Shown here piece after piece: positions 51,870-60,352 of a DNA stretch of 64,000 nucleotides; position 1 is the stretch's first letter; every line of letters begins with the position of its first letter. This DNA is from Paenibacillus sp. KS-LC4 (GTDB lineage Bacteria; Bacillota; Bacilli; Paenibacillales; Paenibacillaceae): NCBI RefSeq assembly GCF_036894955.1, contig NZ_CP145905.1:317501-381500 (forward strand), read 5' to 3'. The notes under the pieces were generated by a model. The model was not told the origin of the DNA. It saw only the letters and a program-made list of their open reading frames with translations, and ran no database searches. The translations under genes were made by a program, and so were the position numbers.

Positions 51870-53765
51870 ATGGATTGGGAAGCCCATATCGAACGGTGGA
51901 GCCGGGCCGCCGTTAGACTGCTGGGTATTAGAAAGTATAATGTTGAAAATGACACGCCTCCCACTCGCTATGTGGCGCATTCGAGCTTTTTCGTAGTTAC
52001 CACTCGTGGAGAGGCGAGAGTGGGGTTGTCGGGAGCGATCTATCAGGCTCGGGCACCGCACATTCTGCATGGGGGAAAGGAAGCAGAGCTGGGGATTATG
52101 CCGCAAGGAAACGACTTTGAATGCTATTTGATTGTGTACAAAGCCGACAGTGAATCGCCGGAGGAGCGGGAGAGCTTCCATGCGCCTTATGCTGTCACTC
52201 CTTTTGCGTTGCTGCCATTGCAGGAGAAGTGTAAAGCGATGAATGACCTGTGGCAGCAAACCGCCCCAATGGAAAAGCTTCAGGCGCAATCTCTCTTTCT
52301 GCCGTTTGTATACGAGGTTATGCGACAAATCCGCACGTTAAAAATGGAAAACAGCAGACCGAACCTGGTAACCGAAGCGATTCATTATATTCAGGAGCAT
52401 TACAGGGATTCGATTACAGCCGAGAAATTAGCCGGGATCTACAGCTGCAGTGCGAGCTACTTATCTCGCTTATTCAAAAACCAGATAGGAACAGGTCCAA
52501 TTGAATACCTGATTCATGTGCGAATTCACAAATCGAAGCAGCTACTGCTGAAGTCGGAGGCGCGTATTCAGGAAATAGCTAGCAGCGTTGGCTATGCCGA
52601 TGTCTATTATTTTAGCCGCTTGTTTAAAAAGCATACCGGCCATTCACCTCTTCAATTTAGAGAGAGCAATCGGCAGGTGGTTCAGAATAATCCATTACGT
52701 CTATTAAAATCGTCTATTGTTTCCCCGCAGCTAGTTTCCCATAATGAGAATGAGAGTTGTTATCAATGCAATGTGGAAGGGGAAGCATCAATGTTTAGAT
52801 TTTCAAGACCGGCGTTCGGCGCCATGCTGCTATTATGCACAGCTATGCTGCTTAATGCATGTCAGACAAGCAGCAATACAGGGGCAGAGGCCTCCCAGCC
52901 TGCTTCAGCAGGAGTCGCTACAGAAAGCGCAGCTGCAAAAACGCGTATTTACGAGCATCTGAAAGGCAAAACGGAAATTCCCGTGAACCCTCAGCGGGTA
53001 GTCAGTCTCTTTCATTTGGGTGAGCTAATGGCAATTGGCGTAAAGCCAGTAGGCGCAACCACCTACATTCTGAGTAACCCGCTGTTAAGCGATACTTCCG
53101 GAATTGAAGATGTTGGTGTTCCTCCTGATCCTGAGAAAATTCTTTCGCTTGATCCGGATCTGATTGTTACAACGGCACCATTCGCAGAGGCTGTAGAGGG
53201 CGGGTATGAAGCACTGAGCCAGATCGCCCCAACGATTGTTGTAGAGCAGCACAACGATCCGATACAGGATGTTGAAATGTTTGGTGATATTCTTGGCAAG
53301 CAAGAGGAAGCCAAGCAATGGAATGAGGCATTTGCGGCAAAAATAGCCGATTATAAGGAGAAGGTTAGCCCGTTAATTGGGGCAGATGAAACCTTTTCGA
53401 TTTTAAATGTACGTCCTGATGCTATTTTTATTTACGGTGATACCAACATGGGCGGCAACATTCTTTACAAGTATCTGGGTTTGAAGCCAACCGAAAAAGT
53501 AAAGACGGACGTCATCAATGGCGAAACGTGGGAAATATCTACCGAGGTCATTCCTGATTTCATAGGCGATCGGTTATTTCTAGCTGTAAATGAAGGGGCA
53601 GAGGAACAATTGAAGAAAGTGGAGAAGCTCATTAAAAACACTCCAGCAGGGAAAGCAGGAAAGATCTACAATATTGATTTCGATACATTTCTTCTCAGTG
53701 ATCCGATCTCAGTAGACCATCAGTTGGATATCATCGTTGATTTGCTGGTTAAAGGTGAAAAATAA
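51870..53765 (+). CDS. AraC regulator fused in frame to a siderophore-binding lipoprotein
   Basis: One open frame of 631 residues holding two proteins. Residues 1-150 are a cupin-like sensor, and 165-275 the double AraC helix-turn-helix (AEKLAGIYSCSASYLSRLF, IQEIASSVGYADVYYFSRLF). From residue 308 comes a full lipoprotein: MFRFSRP, hydrophobic core, lipobox LNAC (Cys near 331), then a FepB/BtuF-type binding fold with RVVSLFHLGELMAIGVKP and DPDLIVTTAPF. B. subtilis Btr fuses similar parts but has no signal peptide inside. Here the second half also has its own ribosome site (52776-52784), so it may be made separately. The start at 51870 follows GAAGGAGGG. Likely iron-siderophore uptake and its control. 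Confidence 0.75.
   Translation: MDWEAHIERWSRAAVRLLGIRKYNVENDTPPTRYVAHSSFFVVTTRGEARVGLSGAIYQARAPHILHGGKEAELGIMPQGNDFECYLIVYKADSESPEERESFHAPYAVTPFALLPLQEKCKAMNDLWQQTAPMEKLQAQSLFLPFVYEVMRQIRTLKMENSRPNLVTEAIHYIQEHYRDSITAEKLAGIYSCSASYLSRLFKNQIGTGPIEYLIHVRIHKSKQLLLKSEARIQEIASSVGYADVYYFSRLFKKHTGHSPLQFRESNRQVVQNNPLRLLKSSIVSPQLVSHNENESCYQCNVEGEASMFRFSRPAFGAMLLLCTAMLLNACQTSSNTGAEASQPASAGVATESAAAKTRIYEHLKGKTEIPVNPQRVVSLFHLGELMAIGVKPVGATTYILSNPLLSDTSGIEDVGVPPDPEKILSLDPDLIVTTAPFAEAVEGGYEALSQIAPTIVVEQHNDPIQDVEMFGDILGKQEEAKQWNEAFAAKIADYKEKVSPLIGADETFSILNVRPDAIFIYGDTNMGGNILYKYLGLKPTEKVKTDVINGETWEISTEVIPDFIGDRLFLAVNEGAEEQLKKVEKLIKNTPAGKAGKIYNIDFDTFLLSDPISVDHQLDIIVDLLVKGEK
52776..52793 (+). promoter_or_regulatory. 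Internal ribosome site and start codon for the lipoprotein part
   Basis: GGAAGGGGA, 6 bases of spacing and ATG at 52791, all inside the AraC fusion frame. It would give a 324-residue prolipoprotein, the normal size for a siderophore-binding protein. Confidence 0.6.
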
Positions 53766-53827
53766 TAAGCAAAATAGTTGTTAATACCTGACTCACCTCA
53801 TGGTAGAGCATCCAAAATATTTCACAT

Positions 53828-53864
53828 AAAAAACATTGACTCCTATAGTCAGTGTTTTTTTATT
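53828..53864 (+). terminator. Terminator after the AraC-lipoprotein gene
   Basis: AAAACATTGACT pairs with AGTCAGTGTTTT around CCTAT; seven T in total follow the stem. Confidence 0.85.
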
Positions 53865-54261
53865 TGGCAAGAAATATGGGAATGGACTCGCTAAAACTTT
53901 TAGAAGTGAATTTAATAAACCTTTTGATTTTTCGATTCTTAACCATGAAAAAAATCAGGTGTCGTTGAGGCGGATATGCTTGCGGTTTTATCGAAGGATG
54001 AATAATTACTTTATAGTGGGAGGATGTAAAGATTTGCTCTTTCTAACTCGATGGAGACTCCTATTTAAAATCATAAAATCTGGCCTTTTGTGGTCGGCTG
54101 TCATCATTGCGGTTATTCTCACGAACGTGTTTGAAAGTTTATCTAGAACTTTACTAAACAACAGAGGGCTTTGAATCACAAAAATAGTGCCCTAAACTCC
54201 CTCTGTCGTAGCGTTAGTTATAAATACCATTACGTATAGCTAATATATGAGCAAGTGTTTT
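53865..54261. other. Intergenic region, no supported gene
   Basis: A forward frame of 112 codons crosses this stretch but begins inside the terminator, has no ribosome site, and its product resembles nothing known except for one hydrophobic segment near the end. I treat it as non-coding or a decayed gene. Confidence 0.45.
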
Positions 54262-55506
54262 TTACTTCAACTCATACTTCGCAAGGCGCGTACCCATATC
54301 CAGATAAAAGGTATCCGTATTTAGGAAGCGAATGTTTCTCTCGGCAAATCGAGCTTGTTCTAGAATTAATGCGTTTTGCGTTTTGAGCGTGCGAGCATCT
54401 ACTACGTAGAACACTGCTTTTGAAGGTTTTTCGAAATCATACCAGTAGCCTTTGGATTCGACGCCACCGAAGGCAATGCTCTGGCTTCCTAATGGCTGCA
54501 AGGTGTATTGGTCAGGCATGTTATCAAAAGTTCTCGTTGCGACAAGCTTATTATTTGTATCGTATACGGTAAGCGTGTTTTTATCCTGAACGAGATAGTG
54601 ATTCCCTATGGACATAAACAATCTATCTTTGCGATCAGAGTCAGGTGTTGGCATAATACGGCTCCATTTCTTGTTTCCATCAGGTGAATAGCCGTATAAG
54701 GTTTCAATTCCGGTCTTTGCATCTAATACCGGAACAAGCAGTGTTCCGCCACTGAGAACATCAAATTCGGCATGTATATAGCTGAAATAATCCTGCGGGT
54801 ATTTAGCAGTCGTCATTTTTTTGTTAGCGGAAATAGAATAGATATCTAAAATCGTAGCAGCCCCTACATAGTTAACGGAGCCGACATAATTACCTTGGAT
54901 GTGCCGTATAATGCCATCATACTCTCTATTAAGAAGCTGTTTGCCCTCCGTTGAATAAAGAACTAAATGGCTCTTGTTTTGAATCGTATCAATTATGGCG
55001 ATACGCCCATCATCAAGCACGTACCAATTAAAGCTAGAAGCAAGGGTTTTTACCCATCGCTGCTTATTGTTAGAATCAAGGGCGACTAGTTTTCTGTAAG
55101 TTTTCTTGTCGATCTTCACCTGTTCTACATAGTACAGGTTTCCTTTACGGTCTATATCGAATGCATTGTACGCGTGTGGCGAGTTGCGTGTCCATGTTTG
55201 CTTTCCTGTCGTATCGTCAAAAGCCATCATCTTGTAAGTGGATTTTCCTTTTACGCCGGGGTTGTAATATTGAAACATATATCCAGTACGTGAACCGTTA
55301 TGCTCAGAAACGATAGGGAAATATTTTTTTCCTAGAAAGTAATAATTTTTGTCTAAAACAGTGGTTGATGTGTGATCTGGAAGCGTTATGGTCCATTGTG
55401 GCTCTGGAAGCTCTGTGAAGTCAGCGGCAGATGCGTTATGCGAAAAGAAGGTTGTCGCAATGGCCATCAGAGCGAATAATTGAATGCGTAAAGCAAACTT
55501 TCTCAT
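54262..55506 (-). CDS. Secreted beta-propeller (PQQ-like repeat) protein
   Basis: 414 residues with a signal peptide (MRKFALRIQLFALMAIATTF, cleaved after ASAA). The mature part is made of repeated blade-like units with Asp/Gly turns and Trp (MMAFDDTTGKQTWTRNSP, LVALDSNNKQRWVKTLA, LYGYSPDGNKKWSRIM), as in PQQ/BamB-like propellers. No catalytic residues recognised; probably a binding or scaffold protein outside the membrane. I start at 55506, since the longer reading would place 20 residues before the signal peptide. A promoter lies upstream. Confidence 0.75.
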   Translation of the reverse strand: MRKFALRIQLFALMAIATTFFSHNASAADFTELPEPQWTITLPDHTSTTVLDKNYYFLGKKYFPIVSEHNGSRTGYMFQYYNPGVKGKSTYKMMAFDDTTGKQTWTRNSPHAYNAFDIDRKGNLYYVEQVKIDKKTYRKLVALDSNNKQRWVKTLASSFNWYVLDDGRIAIIDTIQNKSHLVLYSTEGKQLLNREYDGIIRHIQGNYVGSVNYVGAATILDIYSISANKKMTTAKYPQDYFSYIHAEFDVLSGGTLLVPVLDAKTGIETLYGYSPDGNKKWSRIMPTPDSDRKDRLFMSIGNHYLVQDKNTLTVYDTNNKLVATRTFDNMPDQYTLQPLGSQSIAFGGVESKGYWYDFEKPSKAVFYVVDARTLKTQNALILEQARFAERNIRFLNTDTFYLDMGTRLAKYELK

Positions 55507-55556
55507 TAAAGTAAAATCGCCCTTATAATATGCCCTATAAAAATAGGTATTACGCC

Positions 55557-55585
55557 AATCTATCATCCCGAACGCCGATTGTCAA
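55557..55585 (-). promoter_or_regulatory. Promoter of the beta-propeller gene
   Basis: On the reverse strand TTGACA (55585-55580), 17 bases, TAGATT (55562-55557). A small palindrome CCTATAAAAATAGG lies in the leader near 55535-55548. Confidence 0.65.
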
Positions 55586-55651
55586 TTTATGGACGCTAAG
55601 GCGATACGGAAGGTTACAGCGTAACTCTTTATAAAAGTTGAGTACATATGA

Positions 55652-55692
55652 AGAAGCCCTACAGCTACCTTGAGGTTGTAGGGTTTTTCATT
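55652..55692 (+). terminator. Orphan terminator between divergent genes
   Basis: AAGCCCTACAGCT pairs with AGGTTGTAGGGTTT around ACCTTG with a T-run on the plus strand. No plus-strand gene ends here, so it may close a small RNA starting in the 100 bases upstream, or be a leftover. Confidence 0.6.
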
Positions 55693-55941
55693 TTCAGTAA
55701 AAATACTGTAGCACCTAACTTGTATTTATTTTTTCGTGCAAAATGATCTAATATTTAGAAAGCGGTATTAATGCAAGAATTAACCTGAAAATATGAAAAT
55801 TTCACCACAATTATTAAGGGATATTTTTCTATAAGAAAACCTTTATATATGGTAAAGTGAGTATCAGCTACCATTTCCAAACGTGGGAATAAGCTGCAAA
55901 TATTAAACCCATCATGTCTTACGAAAACGGAGTGAGAGAGT
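55693..55941 (+). other. Leader region of the VWA protein gene
   Basis: About 250 AT-rich bases. I compared it with c-di-GMP, cobalamin and preQ1 riboswitches and found no match. The gene's ribosome site is GGAGTGAGAGAG just before 55942. Confidence 0.45.
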
Positions 55942-58008
55942 ATGAATTTTAAAAAAATGACTTTGTTGTTCATGGTTTTTATTATGCTTGCCGGGGGGAT
56001 AGAGGCCTGGACAGGAACGGCGAGTGCCTATGCCTCGTTCGAGTATCGGCAAAACGATTACCTCGTTAATCTTCTGGAAGATGGAGACGGACAAAACCGT
56101 GTATTTAAATTCGAGACTCCCAATAAAATTACGGCCAGTAATACCAAGCTGCGTCTGTTTATCAATGCCAGAGAAATTGAAACTGAGGAATATACGGTTG
56201 ATTATAATAACTATGCGATTACCATTAATAAAGCACCTGATCCGGGAGCGGAGCTTGCAATAAAATACTTAATAATTCCAACCTTTGAATGGGGAGAAGG
56301 GATTTCGGGCGGGTCATATATAGGAAATGCTCTTTCCTATGGGGATGGTTCAACAAGGGTTTTTAAACTAACTACAAAATATAATTTAAATTCGAGTAAA
56401 AAAGTTGTTCTCGAAATCGACGGATACAAGGTTCCCAACTCGGAGTTCGCTTTTAACCATGAGGATTATACTATTACCATATTAGCAAAACGCCGGGCGC
56501 CTAGTGCCGATAATAAAATATACTTTTATTTCCCTGAAACTTCTATTGTGGGTACCCAAACGTCCCCTGGTGCGACAGTAGAGGAGCCAATACCGAGCGG
56601 GGCAACAGAGCAGCCGGTTGCTGGAGGGACTACGGTGAGTCCTCCTTCTGGGGAAACAGGAGAGAGTCCTGTCTCAGGTGGTACTGGACCTACAGGTACA
56701 GAGGCTGAACCCGAATTTAAGCTGCTTGGAGGCGAAAGCTACCCGGGCTCTATTACGATAAACAAAAATTATACGCTTACAGTTAAAATAACCATTCAGG
56801 CTAAACAGCCTGCCTACTCTTCTTATTTAATGGTCAAAAATGCGAGTGGTGAGGTTGTTAAGCGAATCAGTGTGAAAGCAGGCAGTACTAAAACGTATTC
56901 ACTGAGGAAAATAGGACTGGCCTCAGGCGGATATTATGTTTATTTGAAAACCATTAATCAATCAGGCGGAGTGGCAGCTTCAATCCCTATATTCGTTCCA
57001 ATTAACAATGAAGCTAAACAGATTAAAGTGTTTATTTCAGGATATATGCAGGCGTATGCCCAAGCTCCGGTAAATTTAAAGGGGAATGTACTCGTTCCAT
57101 TCCGATCTATTTTTGAATCGCTGGGAGCAAAAGTGGAATGGAATAACGCTACTCAAACGGTTACCGCAACGAAAGACGGAAAGACCATCGTATTAACAAT
57201 AGGTTCTAAAATCGCCTATGTGAACGGTGTTGCTATTACGCTGAGCGCAGCACCGCAATTAGTCAATGGAATTACAATGGTTCCCGTTCGATTCGTGAGC
57301 GAGGCACTTGGCGGATTGGTAGAGTGGAACATTGCAGCTAATTCAGTTGTTGTTTTTCAGAGTGAGCCGATCATCGCTACAACTGTGGAAAGTGAGAAGG
57401 AAGCGGAGTCTGAAGCGACTAGTTCATCGCCTATTTTAACCAAAATATCGAAAGGTATTACCGCTCCTACGGATATTGTGTTTGTTTTTGACGTGACGGG
57501 CAGTATGGGGGGCGTCATTGATTATATGAAAGAAACGGTAAGGAACTTTGTAGATTCAGTCCCATCCGGCTCCAATTTTGCGATTGTTGCTTATAGGGAT
57601 ATTAATTATGTTGATCAAAACAAAAATCTGGAGTTTTATTCTTTTACCAGCAATAAAAATGCCTTAAAAACTAATTTAGGTCAGCTTAAGGCGGCTGGTG
57701 GAGGGGACGAGCCGGAGTCGGGACTTGATGCTATCCATATGGCAGTGAGCAAGTTATCAGGCAGAAAGAATGCCAAAAGAATCATTTTTATAACAGATGC
57801 CTCCGTTCATGATAAAAGTGTTACTCCTGCAAAGTCAGGCTTCACGCTTAGTCAGGTAACGGCCGAGCTGAAGGCGAATAAGGTTGCCCTTGATGCAATT
57901 GCTCCAAAGAGCGGGCCAGCGTATAAGCAAATTATTCAGCTTGTGAATAGCAATAAAGGCAAGTTGTTCGATATCAATGATGCTAATACTTTGTTGCTGA
58001 ACAAATAG
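55942..58008 (+). CDS. Secreted VWA protein with copper-amine-oxidase-type stalk domain
   Basis: 688 residues. Signal peptide of about 30 residues. Two similar beta domains follow (about 35-110 and 125-205), then a Pro/Thr/Ser/Gly linker (210-255), a beta-sandwich (260-350), a copper amine oxidase N-terminal-like domain (about 359-475, LVPFRSIFESLGAKVEWN and MVPVRFVSEALGG), and a C-terminal von Willebrand A domain (about 508-688). The VWA metal site DVTGSMGG is intact and GGGDEPESGLDAI fits the hemicentin-like branch. It has no sortase motif or transmembrane end. Probably a surface or matrix protein that binds a ligand through a metal ion; the ligand is unknown. Confidence 0.8.
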   Translation: MNFKKMTLLFMVFIMLAGGIEAWTGTASAYASFEYRQNDYLVNLLEDGDGQNRVFKFETPNKITASNTKLRLFINAREIETEEYTVDYNNYAITINKAPDPGAELAIKYLIIPTFEWGEGISGGSYIGNALSYGDGSTRVFKLTTKYNLNSSKKVVLEIDGYKVPNSEFAFNHEDYTITILAKRRAPSADNKIYFYFPETSIVGTQTSPGATVEEPIPSGATEQPVAGGTTVSPPSGETGESPVSGGTGPTGTEAEPEFKLLGGESYPGSITINKNYTLTVKITIQAKQPAYSSYLMVKNASGEVVKRISVKAGSTKTYSLRKIGLASGGYYVYLKTINQSGGVAASIPIFVPINNEAKQIKVFISGYMQAYAQAPVNLKGNVLVPFRSIFESLGAKVEWNNATQTVTATKDGKTIVLTIGSKIAYVNGVAITLSAAPQLVNGITMVPVRFVSEALGGLVEWNIAANSVVVFQSEPIIATTVESEKEAESEATSSSPILTKISKGITAPTDIVFVFDVTGSMGGVIDYMKETVRNFVDSVPSGSNFAIVAYRDINYVDQNKNLEFYSFTSNKNALKTNLGQLKAAGGGDEPESGLDAIHMAVSKLSGRKNAKRIIFITDASVHDKSVTPAKSGFTLSQVTAELKANKVALDAIAPKSGPAYKQIIQLVNSNKGKLFDINDANTLLLNK

Positions 58009-58117
58009 GTATGATTTCAAATGTTGGCTTGATGATTAATGCCTAGCTGAGGCACCTCTTTACGAGGTTCAATTAAACGGAAAAATGTTATAATAATAAT
58101 GAATGGAGCTGATGCCG

Positions 58118-58132
58118 ATGCCGATGCCGATG
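58118..58132 (+). repeat. ATGCCG hexamers at the start codon of the Rpn gene
   Basis: GATGCCGATGCCGATGCCGATG around 58111-58132 repeats a possible start codon every six bases, in frame. Confidence 0.6.
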
Positions 58133-59041
58133 GATTTGCTGGACCCGCGTGTAGATTTTGTATTCAAACGAATATTTGGAAGTGAAAACAATAAAGATGT
58201 GTTGTTAGCGTTTTTGAACAGTATTTTTATTGAAGCTGGAGAACCTCCGCTGACTGAGATTATTCTTATGAATCCTTATACGGATAAAGACGATCCACTT
58301 GATAAACAGTCCATTTTTGATGTTTATGCCAAGACTGCGGAAGGCAAGCTGATAGATATTGAGATGCAGCTTTTCAATAAGTATGATATAGAGAAACGAA
58401 CGCTTTTTTACTGGAGCAAACGGTATGCGAGCCAACTTAGTGAGGGTGACAAATATCCGGAGCTTAAGAAATGCGTGACAATCAACATTTTAAACTATTC
58501 GTTTTTGAAGAACGATCAATATCATAATGTGTTTCATTTACGTGAAGATAAGACAGGAATACCTTTAATTGATGATATCGAGGTTCATTTCTTGGAGCTG
58601 CCTAAGCTGGATGAACGCATCGTTCCATCAGAGGGGGGGTTGATCAACTGGCTGCTGTTTTTAAAAGGGGCTAATACATCACAATGGGAGGTACTGAGAA
58701 TGAATGAGCCGAGCTTAGAGAAAGCGATGGATACACTGCAATATTTGAGCCAGGATTCGGACGCTAGACGATTGTACGATGCTAGGCAGAAGTATCTGCA
58801 TGATGAAGCGTCCATGATGGATAGCGCGATGAAAGCGGGAATGAAGGCAGGCATGGAGGAAGGCATGAAGGCAGGCATGGAGGAGGGCATGAAGGCAGGA
58901 ATAAAGGCAGGCATGGAGGAAGGCGTGAAGACGGGTATAAGAGAAGTGGCGGAGAATATGTTAAGCCTAAATATAGACCTAGCAACGATAGCCAAAGCCA
59001 CCGGGCTAACGGAGAAGGAAATTGCCGATCTGAAAAAATAA
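58118..59041 (+). CDS. Rpn-family PD-(D/E)XK nuclease
   Basis: About 307 residues. The N-terminal part has the Rpn/transposase-31-like start (DPRVDFVFKRIFGSENNKDVLLAFLNSI) and the nuclease core SIFDVYAKTAEGKLIDIEMQ cut after Asp and Glu-x-Gln. Rpn proteins promote RecA-independent recombination in E. coli and act as phage-defence nucleases. The C-terminal third has an eight-residue unit (MKAGMEEG and variants) in tandem. The start is uncertain: ATG-CCG hexamers give in-frame ATGs at 58103, 58112, 58118, 58124 and 58130; GGAG is placed best for 58118. Confidence 0.8.
   Translation: MPMPMDLLDPRVDFVFKRIFGSENNKDVLLAFLNSIFIEAGEPPLTEIILMNPYTDKDDPLDKQSIFDVYAKTAEGKLIDIEMQLFNKYDIEKRTLFYWSKRYASQLSEGDKYPELKKCVTINILNYSFLKNDQYHNVFHLREDKTGIPLIDDIEVHFLELPKLDERIVPSEGGLINWLLFLKGANTSQWEVLRMNEPSLEKAMDTLQYLSQDSDARRLYDARQKYLHDEASMMDSAMKAGMKAGMEEGMKAGMEEGMKAGIKAGMEEGVKTGIREVAENMLSLNIDLATIAKATGLTEKEIADLKK
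58826..58932 (+). repeat. 24-base tandem repeat in the Rpn gene
   Basis: Units of ATGAAGGCAGGCATGGAGGA-type sequence recur four to five times, coding the MKAGMEEG repeats. Prone to slippage, but a change of one unit keeps the frame. Confidence 0.8.
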
Positions 59042-59404
59042 ATAAGGACTGTTCTTGAAGGGCATACGCTTGCTTTGAGATTTTTAGTCTAGTTCATCAT
59101 GAAAAAAGAAGTTCGAGTGCGCATCCTTTTGGGTGCGCACTATTTGTATTTACCCATACATATAACAATAAGAGAAGCTAGAAAAAGCCCTCCCATGAAA
59201 TTCACTCCGGCACCACAAACCAATGATGACTTCTAATTGACGTATAGTGTCCAGCCTATTAGACTGATGGTGCATAATGAAGATCATATATTTCATAACG
59301 AAATTAATAAAACGAATCGTGCTGGCAAGCCTCATTTTACCAAAAGGGGATGAGTTGGAGGTCTTTATAAGGAACAGGGTTTACGTTGATGTGAGGCTGC
59401 AAAC
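59042..59404. other. Intergenic region after the Rpn gene
   Basis: A hairpin (GAGTGCGCATCC/GGGTGCGCAC, 59111-59141) followed by a weak T-rich tail probably ends the Rpn transcript. A reverse 61-codon ORF at 59150-59335 has no support. Nothing else seen. Confidence 0.6.
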
Positions 59405-59428
59405 ATGCGGGAGAGGATGAGGGAAGAG

Positions 59429-60295
59429 ATGAAGGTAGGACTTAGCACATATAGTCTTCAGCAAGCTTTGGATAAAAAAGAAATGACCGTGTTGGATGCC
59501 ATTCGTTTTATCGCGGGGCAAGGCGGGGAGCATGTGGAAATTGTTCCTATTGGCTATAGCCTAATCGACAACCCGATGTTGGTTGATCAAATTGTGCAGA
59601 CAGCCAAGGAAGTGGGCATCGACATTTCTAATTATGCTATCGGAGCAAATTTTGTTGCAAATGACGGACCCAAAGCGCTGGAGAACGAAATTCAAGCCGT
59701 CAAGAAGCATGTCGATGTAGCTAGAGCGCTTGGTGTCACCAACATGCGCCATGACGTCGCTTTCCGCCCCGCGCATGAGGGAACGGTCGCTCAGTTTGAG
59801 GCGGATCTGCCGATTTTTACAGAGGCATGTCGTACCATTGCAGATTATGCAGCCGGCTTCGGCATTACAACAAGCGTAGAGAATCATGGGTATTATGTAC
59901 AATCCAGTGAGCGAATCCAACGATTATTGCATGAAACAGCGCGAGATAACTTCAAAACGACACTGGACATCGGCAATTTCCTCTGTGTAGATGAAGATCC
60001 TGTAAGCGCTGTTAAAAATAACATTCCTTATGCCTCGATGGTTCATGCCAAGGATTTTTACCATAGACCCTCCTATCGCAACCCGGGAGCAGGCTGGTTT
60101 CAGACGGCGCATGGCAATTATTTGCGGGGGGCCATAGTGGGGCATGGAGACATCGACATGTACGGGGTGTTCCGTGTGCTGAAGCAGTCTGGCTATGACG
60201 GTTATATTTCCGTTGAGTTTGAAGGCATGGAGGATTGCAGAATCGCTTCAAAAATCGCAATGGACAACGTACGCCGTTTCTGGCAAGAAGCGTAA
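59429..60295 (+). CDS. Sugar phosphate isomerase/epimerase family TIM-barrel protein
   Basis: About 288 residues of the xylose-isomerase-like family, with metal ligands in TSVENHGYY, TTLDIGNFL, MVHAKDFY and ISVEFEGMED. It differs in sequence from the relative at 37369. It is followed by a Gfo/Idh/MocA dehydrogenase, a pairing common in inositol or unusual-sugar catabolism; the substrate is not determinable. The ATG at 59429 begins MKVGLSTYSL, the usual start; in-frame ATGs at 59405 and 59417 exist and the ribosome site does not decide clearly. Confidence 0.78.
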   Translation: MKVGLSTYSLQQALDKKEMTVLDAIRFIAGQGGEHVEIVPIGYSLIDNPMLVDQIVQTAKEVGIDISNYAIGANFVANDGPKALENEIQAVKKHVDVARALGVTNMRHDVAFRPAHEGTVAQFEADLPIFTEACRTIADYAAGFGITTSVENHGYYVQSSERIQRLLHETARDNFKTTLDIGNFLCVDEDPVSAVKNNIPYASMVHAKDFYHRPSYRNPGAGWFQTAHGNYLRGAIVGHGDIDMYGVFRVLKQSGYDGYISVEFEGMEDCRIASKIAMDNVRRFWQEA

Positions 60296-60352
60296 GCATC
60301 AAGCCCAGCAGCAAATGAACAGGCCGAAAAGCAGATCATGGAGGGAAGCAAA

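Noticed and set aside
53836..54174. 112-codon forward ORF
   Set aside because: Starts within the upstream terminator, no ribosome site, no recognisable family.
55693..55941. Riboswitch before the VWA protein gene
   Set aside because: Compared with c-di-GMP, cobalamin and preQ1 patterns by eye; no match.
59150..59335. 61-codon reverse ORF
   Set aside because: No ribosome site and no recognisable product.
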